Of a DNA stretch of 64,000 nt, positions 13,103 to 25,151 are shown piece by piece. Under the pieces are notes generated by a model. That model was not told the DNA's origin, did no database searches, and saw nothing but the letters and a program-made list of their open reading frames with translations. The DNA comes from Aldrovandia affinis. Its lineage: Eukaryota; Chordata; Actinopteri; Notacanthiformes; Halosauridae. The stretch lies in the NCBI GenBank assembly GCA_029706075.1, contig JAINUG010000011.1:2282501-2346500 (forward strand). The letters run 5' to 3'. A program made the position numbers and the translations under genes. The stretch's first letter is position 1. Each line of letters begins with the position of its first letter.

Positions 13103-16100
13103 TCCAAACTGCAAGCCCCTTTGACTTCCTATCAAGCTAAAATAAACTGCGTTATTAAAAGCTGGTTTTCTTTGGTGTCTGTCATGAATTGCTCATAATG
13201 GACTCATATTTGTTCATGAGTAGAAAGAGGTTCTGTTCTACTGTCATTGAGCCAAGCTTGGTGACACTTAAATCTGTGATTGGGAACCCAGGCAAGAAAG
13301 TGATTAAATATATACTGTAAATAGTAGAATCAGTGATTACAAATGACTCTTTGATGACTGAGCTTACCTGGCACTTTCTTGTATCTATTTTCTGATTCTT
13401 TGAATTCAGAATTGAAAGATTGAGCACTGAAATCTCTGTGGCAGATGAAAGATGAAAGGACCAGAGTACTAAAATATAAAAACAATTTTCAAAGTTATTT
13501 TAGGTCTCTTCAACCTCAGCTACTCCATTTTTGTGTCACTGATTTATTCACGTGTCATGTTTAATCGTGAAATATGGCTGGGTTGTGAGGTGCCAGGTAA
13601 GATCTCTCAGGGCATCTTTGAATATTTCAGTTAAAGTTTCCCAAAATGAGCAGGCTATTTCCATCGCATTACAGACATCTGCGCTCTAATTTAGGTTTTT
13701 TGTGAACCCAAATCATTAGCCTTTTCATGTGACAGAGCAGTCATCTCAAGAACCCTGTGTGAGATTTTGAAAGATCAATACATCCAAGGGAGAATGGATT
13801 TTTCCCTCCAAGCTAATCCATATAAAAATGTTAAGCATGTTGCATCTCACAAAAGAAAATGAGGACAAAGAAGAAGAAAAAAGGCTTAAATATTTAATTA
13901 GAAGGCATCACAGTGTCCGTGGCAGCATTAACTTCTTCCACCGCAGGGGCATTTTGATCTATTTCCACGTAGTATCCCATGCCCGAATTCAACAGTCACT
14001 GAAGATATGATATATGAGTAGCAAATACATGCTCTTGGTTTTATATACAAGGAAACACCTTAAATGTATGGTGATCCATATCAGATCATTCAGAGAATGA
14101 CACAAACCAAGTGTTCATAGATGCAGTGTACATACATTTTTGATATTTTGGAAGTGAAGATCAAAAGGAATTCCCACACATGGTCTCTGCTTGCAATGAC
14201 ATACATGAGATGCAACATTTTGGTCCTATGACCTTTGTCAGGCATCATAGTACCGAAATGTTGTGTTTAATAAATGTCACTGCAAGCAGAGACTGTGTGC
14301 AGGAATCCTTTTGATCTTCACTTATGGTTTTCCTACGCACCTGTCCCAGAGACTGTTACTCAGGTGTTCAAAAGCACCTTTTTCTTTCTTGAATTTTTTA
14401 GAACTTAATTTTACAAAACACCACTTATTTATTTTAGCAGATAAATAAAGATACACAACACTCATTAAACACAATGGCAGCAACATATGTACACAATTTT
14501 GAGTTGATTAAATAAAAAACTGATTTTCAGTTCTGGCAACACTGCAAAGAGTTCAACTTGGTACCACAGAAGTGTAATACTCCCATCAGCTGCTCTAAAT
14601 TAATAATAGTAAAACATTTAACAATTTGTTACAACAAATAAGACAAAGTTACTAAAACGTTGACAATGTAGATATACAGTACACCACATGCAAGACTCCC
14701 CCTAACAATTCTCCTCTCTCCCCTTAGATACCCACAGCTGCTGGGGGTTTAATTTCCCTGCGCCCGTAAAACAAATGGTTCCTAAGTAATACTCTGGCCA
14801 GTCCTGTTAGCCTATATGTCCAGATAACCACATTTCACATGTGCATACAACCATAGATGGAACCACCTATTAATTAACAACAAACATGGTTGCTTGCTTA
14901 CACAACAGGGTCATCAACATGGTTGTATCAAAAGATCAGAGGAATAATGTATGGTTGAGTTGGGTACAGCAATCAAGAGTTGAGTTAGATACAGTCATAA
15001 GAGATTTTGACAGTTGTATTTGATCTTACGAATACATCTGTTGCCTAACAGTTCAATTGTCCTACCAGCAAGGGGGAGAAACATAATGGATCAATCAAGT
15101 GGTCATAGGCACAGGACTGTCAAGGCACCAGATTATTACCCCAATCAGATGGCTTCCTAAAGACAGGGGGCAGGACAGAGAGGATGGACAGTAAGGATAA
15201 CAGATGGATGTATACATCATAGGAGGGGGAATGGGGGAAACCCAAGCCCCTGACAAAGCAGGACAGGTACATCAGTCAAAAACTTTCAAAACAGAGTACC
15301 AAAATCTCCCCTTACACCAGGAGGTACATTTTTGTAAAGAATCGGCTGTGAATATGTGCATATGGTTTCAACTAACAAGCAAAATTATAATAAAACAAAC
15401 CCAGTAGAATTTTTTATGTGAAGGAAGCCATAAATAGTAATATCGCTCTCTTGTGAAACATTCTTTGTGACAGAAAAAAACTGGTTTCTTATGAGTAGCC
15501 ATTTTGTCTTTTCCCAAGTGCCAGAGATGTGAAGAACAGCTGTGCTTACAGGAATTATGCAATGACATCTTGTGCTGGTCATGTGTAATATCGGGGAGGA
15601 AAAATATGCACTGCAGAGACCTAAGAGACCTTAACAGTCTTGTCTTCCCACCCCAGAACTGTGTATATATCTGAGAACACACGGCTTCGAGTGGTTTATT
15701 CTGCTTATGACAGAGCTACTTGCCACAAAAAAATATTAAAATGTAAAAGTATTACAAATTCAAATCATAATTATGTAAAAATGGATCACATTTTGGCATG
15801 TGTAAATCCGACAAGAAATAATCTACTTGCACAGTAGATGGTAATATTTAATATGTAGATATTTGTAAAACTGTGTTTGAAACGGACATTAATCCAGTCA
15901 CATCCTTGCTGTCAAGAACACAGATAGAATTATAGCAAAAAGCTTGTTAGCTTGAGTAGTTCAAAGTAACGTTAGCAATGAAGGGTAAGATACAAAAAAA
16001 GTAAGTTAACAGCATTATCATTAACTAGCTGACATTAATGGCCTAACTTAACACGCTTCTAAACTAGTGAAGTACAGTATGTTGTCATAGTCAGATAACT

Positions 16101-16337
16101 TAGCTAGCTAGCTAGAGAGATTAGTTACCCAACTGCATAAAGCCAGCTTGCTAACATGCTTTGTGGGACTTGTACCATAGCTGAGGAGCTAGAACAAGTT
16201 AATAGTGGTGGTAGTTCATTAGCTAATGTTAGCAAACATTTAATGTACGTATGTATTACATAGTTTGCTAAAATGTCTGGCTAGTAATATCTGGCAAACT
16301 AGCTGTGACTGCCCTAGTAGTATAGAATAGTTTCTTG
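13103..16337. other. Non-coding stretch, no gene recognised
   Basis: AT-rich DNA without convincing open frames. From about 15950 to 16340 it is rich in TTAGC/AGCTAG words; the LINE that follows inserted into this sequence. The 104-codon minus-strand frame at 15368-15682 has no domain I recognise. Confidence 0.5.
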
Positions 16338-16347
16338 CAAATGTTAG

Positions 16348-18973
16348 CAATCTATGTTGATTGATTGATTGAATTTATTTGAAAGAATGTTAAAATACAT
16401 ATATAGCTTCACCCCATTTGGGCTGCGATACATCCATTAAAACCACTCTAAAGAGGATAAAAACACAAAAAAGCCTTCCGGCTTATTTCCATTGTGGTCC
16501 TCTTTTTGGCCAGCAAGATGTGCAACACGTACAGAGTTAAGTGCAAAACAGCAAAGTTATCAGTACAAAAAACATTTCTCCTGAGGCAGACATTTATACA
16601 ATATACAATCCAATTATTTACATTTTACAATACATCATTCGCAATAAATAAATAAAATAAAAAAAATTTAACATTTTTTTTTTTTAAACCTGCCCTGCTT
16701 TCCCTAATTAGATAGCCACCTGCGCAAGGACTTCTTAAAACTAGTTAACCCAGTGGCTGTTTTTATGTTGTTGGGCAGACTGTTCCACAATACTGCAGCT
16801 GAATAGAGAAAGGTTACCTGTCCAAAGGTGCTAAGCTTAAATCGAAAGGGAATTATATTGGTCTCGCTCCCTCTGGTGGAGTGATCATGATTGTTTTTAA
16901 TGTATTTAAAATAGTCGTGAAAGTATTTGGGAACCTGCCCTGAAACTATTTTATACACCAGGCTCAGTTTCAGCAGAGAAACTCTTTTTTCTACTTTGAG
17001 CCATCCAAGACTATTAAAATGGGATTTATCCAGATGGGTACGTGATGGGAGATTCAGAACAAGCCTAACTAGCTTGTTCTGTACAGTTTGTAGCCTATGT
17101 TTTGTGTTCTTGTGGGCACTATCGTACCAGGACGTGCATGCATAATCGAAGTGGCATTGAACCAGGGCGCCTGCCAAAGCTCGCAGAGCCTTCCTATCCA
17201 GGAATCTAGAATTTCTGGCCAGAAATTTGATCCTGTGGTTCACCTTGGTTATGACCCTTTGGGACATGCTCTCCCCAGAGAGAGTGTTGTCTAACACACA
17301 CCCTAGGTAGTTCACTGTTTCCTTATCAGTGACAACAGAGCTGCCCAACTCCACCTTGAATCCGGGATATTTTTTCAATTTGTGTGTGGTCGCAAACAAA
17401 ATTGATTCAGTTTTCCCAAGATGGGGAGACAAACGGTTATCAGAGAGCCAGTGATTGACCTCTTGTAACTCGTTGCTTAATCTGCTCTCTATCACTGATT
17501 TGTTTTTGTCTGAAACCATCAGAGCTGCGTCATCAGCATAGAGAGGGAGGTCACATGAGCAGGCTGACTGCATGTCATTGATATAAAGCAGGAAAAAAAG
17601 GGGACCTAGCACACTCCCCTGAGGGACCCCACAATTTATGGCCTTGAGTTCTGATACAGTACCACCCACTTCCACCCGTTGTTTCCTACCCCTTAAGTAG
17701 GAGCCGACCCAGCTAATGGCTATATCATTGAAGCCTATTGCTTTCAGTTTCATTAAGAGGATTGAGTGGTCCATGGTATCGAATGCCTTTTGTAAATGTA
17801 ACATCACCATGCCACAGAACTTGCCACTATCTATCTCTTTCCTAATGTGATCAGTTAGAAACAGTAAACAAGAATCAGTAGAGTGGGATTTTCTAAAGCC
17901 AGATTGAAATTCATAAAGCAAGTCTTGGGATACAATGTACTTGTCAATTTGTTCGTAGATAATCTTTTCAATAACCTTAGAGATTACACACAAAATAGAG
18001 ACGGGACGGTAGTTACCATGATCCTGCTTACTACCTTTCTTATATAAAGGGATTACCCTAGCAAGCTTAAACTCATTCGGAAACTTCCCTGTTTCAATAG
18101 AAAGATTTACAATATGTGTAAAGGTGTCTGTCTGAACCCCTTTCTTGGAGTATAACTCTTGGATGTGGGCTTCACCATATCTATCTGTTTGCCTGGGCAA
18201 CTTTGAAACTAGATGTTTGGCCACGGATGAGAAAAAAACATTCATGCTGTTGGTGATCTCCGTTTTGTCCGATGTGATTTTTCCATCTATCTTCAGGCTG
18301 ATGTTAACAGTTTTGGTGATTAATCTATTACTATAACCCAACTGTTTCAGTGTTTTCCACATTTTGCTGGGGTTGTTCCTATTCTCCACTAATTTGTCAT
18401 TAAAGTACAATTTTTTTGCACCATCAATCATCCTGCTCACTTCATTTCTCAGTTTCTTAAAATCTGTCCAGTATTGCTCTTCCTTAGTCTTCCTAAAATT
18501 CCTAAAACATGCATCTCTCCCCTTGATGGCTTTTAAAATGTCGTCATTTATCCATGGTTCAGTTATTTGTTTAATCCTAACCACCCTCACTGGCACCAGC
18601 TTGTTAACAGTCTCTAAAAACATGGATTTAAAAATCCCCCAGGCTTTGTCAACCTCGTCACACTGCAAAATAGAGGTCCAATCCGATTCAATTAAAATCT
18701 CCTTACAGTACTTTTTAAAGGATCTGATCTTAATGGAGTTGTGACAATTAAAAACATTTCTTGGGATCTTCCTAGAACAGTAAATAATGGAATGGTCACT
18801 AATGCCATAACTGATAACACCACTTTTTGAAATCCTAATCTGGTCTGAAACTAGGATTAGATCAATGACAGTTTGGGAGGCGGAACATACACGCGTGGGC
18901 TCTTTGAACAGCTGACAGAAATCGAAAGAGCGACAAAAATGTTCCAATGCCTTAAGATGACTTACGTTACAGA
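16348..18973 (-). mobile_element. 5'-truncated non-LTR retrotransposon (LINE, I/Jockey-group-like)
   Basis: Minus-strand LINE. The identical 10-mer CAAATGTTAG lies immediately outside both ends (16338-16347 and 18974-18983), which fits a target-site duplication made by target-primed reverse transcription. The 3' UTR (16348-16703) ends in an ATTCAATCAATC-type tail, with about ten unexplained bases between the tail and the duplication. The 5' end is cut inside the endonuclease domain, so the promoter, any ORF1 and the endonuclease active-site N-terminal half are absent. Such truncation is usual for LINE copies. The clade was not determined; the YADD motif, GVPQGSVLGP block and long C-terminal region suit the Jockey/I/L2 group. 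The copy cannot move by itself. Confidence 0.88.
16704..18947 (-). pseudogene. LINE ORF2 fragment: endonuclease C-terminus plus reverse transcriptase
   Basis: Open for 747 codons, but the frame opens at a TTG and stays open upstream to the insertion junction, so there is no real start. Residues 1-60 are the end of an APE endonuclease, with the conserved SDHSIIY. The RT follows: NYRPVSI near 313, palm motif A near 381-391, GVPQGSVLGP near 440, YADDAAL at 470-476, then a thumb and C-terminal region ending with a WNSLPNNI-type segment and RRWLSN before the stop. Motif A reads MVMLHLQKAFD. The invariant catalytic Asp is His384 here (codon CAT at 17796-17798 on the minus strand), which should abolish polymerisation. 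Around residue 274 the usual block with KATGLD..PARF is missing without loss of frame. Despite the long frame, it is dead. Confidence 0.88.
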
Positions 18974-19066
18974 CAAATGTTAGAGTAGCTAGCTAGCCTG
19001 CACTAAGTACTCCAAACTTGTTCTACCTCTATGGTATGGTTTCAAGTTACAAATAATTTATCACAC

Positions 19067-19417
19067 AGTGATCCCCCAGTGGTGGAACGATCTTCCACAC
19101 TCGACCAGGACCGCAGAATCACTGGCCATCTTCCGCAAGACACTCAAAACCCACCTCTTCAGACTCCATTACCACTAATTGTCATCACCACTACTTTCGT
19201 GTTCAATACTGCATTTTGTAATATGAATCTATGTTGGAAAACTAAACAAAAAAAACTAACTTTTCCCTCCTTGGTTTGCAGCAGCCAACGATTATGTATT
19301 TTACTGTATCACGACACTGATCTCTGGCGCAGACTATGATTAATCTTACCATGTATTAATGCACATTTTGTAAGTCGCTCTGGATAAGAGCATCTGCTTA
19401 ATGCCTAAAATGATGTA
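19067..19417 (+). mobile_element. L2/Maui LINE 3' end
   Basis: The first part encodes the last 34 residues of an L2 ORF2 intact to its TAA at 19176-19178: WWNDLPHSTRTAESLAIFRK, ending THLFRLHYH. About 240 bases of 3' UTR follow. It closes with the conserved fish L2 tail (GTAAGTCGCTCTGGATAAGA and CATCTGCTTAATG), which is thought to guide the element's reverse transcriptase. The same tail occurs in the opposite orientation at several places in this window. Confidence 0.9.
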
Positions 19418-21559
19418 ATGCACACAAACCAAGTTGGTGTGGGAGTCGCTGTAGTCAAGTTCGCTGAAAAAGTTATTGAATCAGGCTGGCTGACTAACAA
19501 TATAGTACGTTATAAAACCCTAAGTTATTGCAATCTTTGATCTAAGCAAACAAGTCCTGTTGCTTTAGCAAACTCCCATACAAGCTTTCTGATCGATTGT
19601 CTGGACATTCATTTACATAACTTGACAGATCTGCAGACCAGCTGCTGCATCTGTTTGAATTTGGAATCCTGATTGTACAAATGGGAAGAAGTTCTGGTGC
19701 TGAACTAACGTTGGTTCTTGTTTCTACAGTGTGGGTGAATGAATATGGAACTTTTTTTAAATGAGAAGGATTTACCCATGTGTATGTCAGCCAATCAGAA
19801 TCGATTATTCATCCAAGACGTAGTATAATATTATGTTACCGTGAAGAAAGTTTAAATGTCTTAGAAACACAATCTGCAAGTCAAATCGCTAGATGTACAC
19901 TGTTTTTCTGTAGATTTCTTTCAATATTTAGATCTTGGACAAAATAGAATTTTATGATGACAGTGCATGAATTACATCTTCAAAAAAAGCTTTGTCCAAC
20001 CATGTATCAGCCTCTAGCTGAGTGAAAGCCTCTAAATGTGTATCATATAGCTTACTTGCGAGATGATCTCTTAATATTTACAGTACATTAAACTACCATG
20101 TCTGTATATGCCATATAGAAAGGTATGCATGACAGTTATGCATGATGGATAGATTACACAATTATCTTATTACAGGATTGTACCTGTAGGAATAGCTACA
20201 GCAGACACTAAGATTTTTGAGGAATATCTACTTGTTTGTGAACATTTTAGAATGTATTTGTTTTTAAAGCGTTGAAAATGCAAATAAGAATGCTTTAGGA
20301 TTATCATTGTGGCCGTGTGTTTTTGTACTTTTGTATTATTGGAATTCCATTACATTTTTGTCACAAAAGTTGTATACCCACTTAGGAAACCAAAATGCAA
20401 AGTGAAGTTTGCATTCTTGATTTCGACTTTACAATTCCTATGGAATTTTGGGCGTGATATGCTTCCAATTACGTACCACAGGATGAATAATTATAAGAAA
20501 ATAAATAATATTGTTTTCCCCTTATGGGTTCAGACCTTTTGTAAATCCACATGTAATGATGCATGCATAAAGCAACAACCACTCTTTCGTATTCCTCAGT
20601 AATGTGCTGTACATGTTAGTTGATCCTGCTGTAGATATTTGCAAGATGTGCATTCTTAGCTCCAGTTCTAGACAGCTCTCTATTCGTCACGCTGATGCAG
20701 CCTCATTGAGCGGGAAACATGTTTAACAAGCCAGACAAGGCACTAGGGGGATAGATTTATTCCTTTATATCCTTTTATGACAGTCAGTACACATTGTACG
20801 GTCATTTCATATCCTGTAGCCATCTGGCCAGCATGCTGTGAGAAGGAGGCTACAGTGAGGGCTCTAATTTGTAGCTCTGCAGGGACAGGACAGCTTCTTC
20901 CTGTGATTAAATATTACTCTTTATTTTATTAGGTCTGCAACAAGTTATATTGTCCAGTGCCACAACTTAGACCCAGTACACATCCCTGTAATCCACTGTG
21001 AGAGGGTGAAGCAAAAGACTGAAAATGCAGCTTTAATGCATTTAATATGTTATGATGAGAAAAAAAAATTGCAAATAAAAACACTACTGATTGTGATGGA
21101 TGCAGCATTATTGTTGTGACTAATCATATCAGCAAGTGGACAGAAATGTGCATAAGCACTGCAGGAAAGTTTATGCAAAGATGAGCACTGTGACTTTTAT
21201 AATACTCACATATGAACACTTTGCTAGGCATCTCATCTGCCTGGCAACATGATGGGTCTTGATCCAGTGATTGAGAAAGAAGTTAATTCCAATTTCATGT
21301 CTACTTAATCTTGAAAGGCTGCTATTAACCGTATTTGACTAAAAAGAACCATCTGAATAAAACCATTATATATTCTTAACTCATTTTGTAATATAGCTCT
21401 GTCTTTCCCCTCAATACATCTGCTTATTCTTTGAGATGGACATAGCATCAACCCTGGCTTCCAGCACCTAGCTTAGGAGGGGAAGATGCTTTGCTGTGGT
21501 CTACCCTGTCGAGCTGCTCATTTCCCTATGCTGAAATAATTACAATAATTAGGAGGTGG
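19418..21559. other. Non-coding stretch, no gene recognised
   Basis: AT-rich DNA with scattered short open frames, the longest 97 codons at 20309-20602 without a recognisable motif. No repeat ends or RNA boxes were seen. Confidence 0.5.
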
Positions 21560-22125
21560 CAGATTTAAAATATCTTAGCTTCATATTAGACTGCAGCTTG
21601 TCTTTTACACCTGAAGAAAGTTATAAATAAGATTAAGTTTGGTCTGCTTTGTAAGACCATACGAGCCTATAAAAGCAGCCAAGCTGTACATGCATGCCGT
21701 GATCTTCTCACACTGAACTGTATTGTTTTACAAGCCGGTCACAAGGTGGGGTGACAACCCTGAAGTTAAGACCCTCTATAACACTCAAGACTGTAGACAA
21801 GAAAACACCACCATTGTCACATGATTCAAAAATACAACTTATTCAGCATGGAAACAGTGTACAGATTCCTGCATCGCTTTTAAGATTTGACACGGCCTTG
21901 CCCCTCCACCTCTGGGTTTCTGGCCCGAAAGGAAAGTAGCAGGGCTACATGAGCAGTGACCAGTGGGAATTGTGCGATTCCATTTAAACAATCCAAATTT
22001 GGACAACTGGCTCATCTCTGGAATGCTTTACCAATGGATATAACTAATTGCGATAAAAACGATAACTCTTTTAAACACAAACTGAAAACATGGTGGAAAG
22101 AAAATCAAAACTGCAATCATGACTA
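21560..22125 (+). pseudogene. Degraded LINE C-terminal region
   Basis: Reading through several frame changes gives a typical ORF2 C-terminal series: a LDCSLSF segment (from Y-L-G-V-x-L-D in active copies), KIKFGLLC, YMHAVIFSHLNYC-like and SW, a KTVDKKTP segment, a NCAIPFKQS..FGQ segment and WNALPMDI, ending at a lysine/tryptophan-rich tail (LKTWWKEN). This order (shared L/D, then N-Y-C, then WN.LP) is found in CR1/L2/I-type LINEs. The RT palm is absent. The clade cannot be fixed from this part alone. Confidence 0.65.
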
Positions 22126-22214
22126 ACCTGACCTGAACTCTCTGCTGCCTTACAGTTGACCATTAGGCCCATTTGACAACATTGGCAGAAATATCTGTCC
22201 GTTCTTACAAGGTA

Positions 22215-22338
22215 ACCTGATGTGGATCTGATTCAAAATTCCACAGGAGTCCCCTAGTCCCCTAGGGATCAGTCCTTGGTTGACTCCTATTCTCCTTACA
22301 GTATATACAAAATCTCTTGGCTCAATAATATCCTCACA
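22215..22338 (+). mobile_element. L2 RT fragment, left half (split by an LTR)
   Basis: Encodes a decayed GVPQGSVLGP block followed by an LTVYTKSLGSIISSH segment, the hallmark sequence just before motif C in fish L2/Maui elements. The next expected residues resume after the LTR, at 23223. The two halves were therefore one L2 copy before the LTR landed. Confidence 0.75.
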
Positions 22339-23218
22339 TGTTGTGGGGGTAATGCTCGGTTCACAGACAAATAATAGCACCGCCACAGAAGCACGTATGT
22401 GCAATGATGTTTATTTACAGTACTCCAACAAAATGCAAAAGAAAATATATACAAATGTCCCAACAAAATAACAAACAATAAATATACACAAAGGATGTTC
22501 TTTTCACCCTCATCTACCTCACCTTCTGCTGTAAGGGTCTGAGATGCACTCCCCCAATAATTACAGCAGGGTTACTCTTGTCCCAAAAGCCCCACCCCCT
22601 GGACATACCAAATGCCTATAATCAATAAATGACCCATTCACGGGTATATTATGCAATGTTATGATCACATCTACCTGTACAATTCCACTACATATCTATA
22701 CATAACATAAAATAATACATCACTTTTGTACATATTCTGCATAACCACTTTTAACCTAATACTGATAAAACTTTGGTTATCTTCCATTTTGGCTGGAACC
22801 ACACATGCGCAGCATGTGCTGAGGCTCTGGTTGGACCCAAGTAAACCTCGGACATGTCCAGAAGCTGGAAGCTGCAACACAACAAACAAACACAGAGACA
22901 AACAGCGAACAGAAAAACAGAAAGACAAAGCACTCTACAAAACAAAAAAGAACTGCTAGGTACAATACAATTAAATAAATCAATATGTTTGTGTGTGTGT
23001 GTATGTGTGCTTTCACTAAAATATGTGAGAAGTTTGTTATGCTGCAGGGAAGTGAGTATTATGTGGATGTGTGTGTAAATGTATGAACCGGGAAACGCTA
23101 GCCCCGAGTATGCACCCCTGGAGACAAGCTAGTGAACTAGTGAACGGGAAACATGAGAGATATTGCTGTTAGGTCAGATCTACATTCTGCCCGTGGCTGG
23201 TGACAGAGCCCTCAGTCA
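22339..23218 (-). mobile_element. Solo LTR inserted in an L2 copy
   Basis: The block begins TGTTGTGGGGG and ends CTCAGTCA on the plus strand (TG...CA). It is flanked on both sides by CACA (22335-22338 and 23219-23222), a four-base target duplication, and it exactly splits an L2 reading region. On the minus strand an AATAAA-type poly(A) signal lies about 75 bases before the 3' end (plus-strand TTTATT near 22410), which sets the orientation. There is no internal gag-pol, so this is a solo LTR left by recombination. The two flanking L2 parts join without loss at CACATGGCTTCTCC, which supports the ends chosen. Confidence 0.72.
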
Positions 23219-23222
23219 CACA

Positions 23223-23956
23223 TGGCTTCTCCTACCACTGATGATAGTTAGCTTTTCCTCTCCTTTGCACCCACTGATGAACAGGTTGCTTCATGCATCA
23301 AAGCTTGCCTCGATGACATATCAAGCTGGATGATCAACCGTCATCTCAAACTCAATCTCCCCAAAACCGAGCTGCTCTAGTGTTCTGCATGGATTCTAAT
23401 GGATTCTGCATCCTAAATTTCTAAGAACCTGGGTGTAGTGCTTCAAGCTATCCTTCACTGGTAACATAGCAAAAGTGACATGGAGCTGTCAATTCTTTCT
23501 GTACAATATACACAAAATCCACCGATTTCTCATAACATATGGTACCCAGCCTATAGTCCATGGTGCTGTGCTAGTCCTAGTGCTGTACCGACTGGACTAC
23601 TGCAACCAACTTTCTCCTCGCCGGTCTCCCCGCATGTGCTATCAGGCCTCTCCAGCTCACCCATGATGCTGTTCGTCTTGTCTATAACCAGCTAAAATAC
23701 TTCTTACACCTCTCCTGGTCTCTGTTCACTGGTTACCAGTTGTGGCCAAGATAAAATGGAAAACTCTGTTCTTAGCCTATGAGGCAGCAATAGGAACCAC
23801 ACCCTCATACATCCAGTCTATTATCAAACCTTACACTCCTGCTAGACCACTCTCTTCGGCAACCTCCGCTCATCTTGTCACTCCAGGAGGGTCCCTCATC
23901 CTGGTCACAGCTCTTCTCTCTGAGTCACTGTCTGTATTCTGCCACAGGCTGTAAAC
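23223..23956 (+). mobile_element. L2 ORF2 fragment, right half
   Basis: Continues the L2 copy interrupted by the LTR. The sequence resumes at TGGCTTCTCCTACCACTG (the FSYHCYADD region, internally shortened). It then encodes a CIKACLDDISSWMINRHLKL-like segment, FLYNIHKIHRFL, RLDYCNQL and the VAKIKWKTLFLAYEA segment, all standard L2 C-terminal landmarks. Many frameshifts and stops are present. The 3' UTR and tail are missing. Confidence 0.75.
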
Positions 23957-24299
23957 GGACAACAGCTCCCCAAAGGTGTTACGTTTGACGTCATAAGGTT
24001 GATGCTGCAGTTGTGTTTTCACAAAGACAACTGATTCAGCACAGTTGCTACTGGCAATTTAAATCAGGCAAAACAGCATAATATCCATTCCATGTAAGAA
24101 ATAGAACCCTGACTGTTTACATTTTTAATTTAATTGATGAATTTTGTTTGCAGGCTTCTGGAATATCTCAATTGCTAAAAACGATCTAGTTATCTCTCTA
24201 TCTAAAAGTGGCACAAAAAGGCAGGTAGATAGCCATCTGAACCATCTGAGCCATCTGACAAGTTAGGCTTTATGTGGCTTTAAATATAATTAAAACAGC

Positions 24300-24687
24300 A
24301 TGATAATTTGCTTTGTCCCAGAATGCAATCCAAAAAGATGTAGCTTTTTCAGGTTTCCTACAGATCCCAAGAAGTGCAAGATATGGATCCACCTAGCAAG
24401 GTAAGTGTTAATGCACAATTGTAACCTCACACTGTTGCCAGGTAAGGGCTAAATCATATATGGCAAAAGAGATTACCCCACACACAAATAATGCTCCACA
24501 ATTTAAATGTATTGTCAGCACACAAGCTTGGTATTGTGTATTTAAATCTTTCCATATGTATTCTTTAATCTTCATTGTTGTACAGACGGGAAGATGCCAT
24601 GCCAATGACAAACTTGCATATATGCAGCTGCCATTTTGAAGATGGGATAAAGAAAAATGTCCATGTTTCTTTGCAAGGAATAACAAT
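24300..24687 (+). pseudogene. THAP zinc-finger exons of a DDE transposase relic
   Basis: Two exons with good splice signals encode a THAP domain. Exon 1 (24300-24400) starts MIICFVPECN and ends LA plus two bases before GTAAGT. Exon 2 (24586-24687) follows a TTGTTGTACAG acceptor, restores the frame, and contains ICSCHFEDG before a possible GTAAGG donor; reading through instead hits TAA at once. The C2CH ligands are Cys4, Cys9, Cys47 and His50, with the invariant Pro (RFP) and Trp29 in place and the usual spacing of a THAP finger, a sequence-specific DNA-binding domain. The AVPT.F box that normally closes the domain is not present here and would lie in a further exon. The downstream DDE relic identifies this as the N-terminus of a THAP-type transposase rather than a host THAP gene. 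Confidence 0.75.
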
Positions 24688-25151
24688 GTAAGGTGACTGG
24701 CACCGTCTTTATTACATGGCAACAAAAAGTAACAATACAATATTCACAATAGCATAGCTGGGGGGGGTAGGCTGCACTGAAAGTACACGTTCACTTCACA
24801 GTTCATAACATTAATATTTAAAGGCTTGTGTGTAACAACATGAATATTAAAGTCAGGCACAGTGGGTGGCAAGTCCTTGATAGTGCTGCGCTTCCAGCGG
24901 CGTTCGTTGACCTTTGCTGGCCCTTGAAAAATCAGAGGGAGAGGTTGCAAGTCTGATTGCCTCATCAACAGAGACCTGGTGTGGGAAAAATACATACCCA
25001 TTCTTTTAGAATTTTATCACAAGCACATCACAACTATTTGTGTGTGAGATGTGTAAGACCTTATCCCAATGTTGGCCCCAGTGCTAGCCCTGATGCTGGC
25101 CTTGATGTTGGCTAACACAATATCTGGCTGTATACATCACATGCAGAATTC

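Noticed and set aside
16927..17294. Plus-strand open frames opposite the LINE
   Set aside because: Antisense shadows of the minus-strand LINE ORF2.
24744..25001. Minus-strand 85-codon frame between the THAP exons and the DDE part, preceded by an acceptor-like TTCCCACACCAG
   Set aside because: No family recognised, and it is on the opposite strand to the transposase relic. It could be part of the same element in another frame, but nothing supports that.
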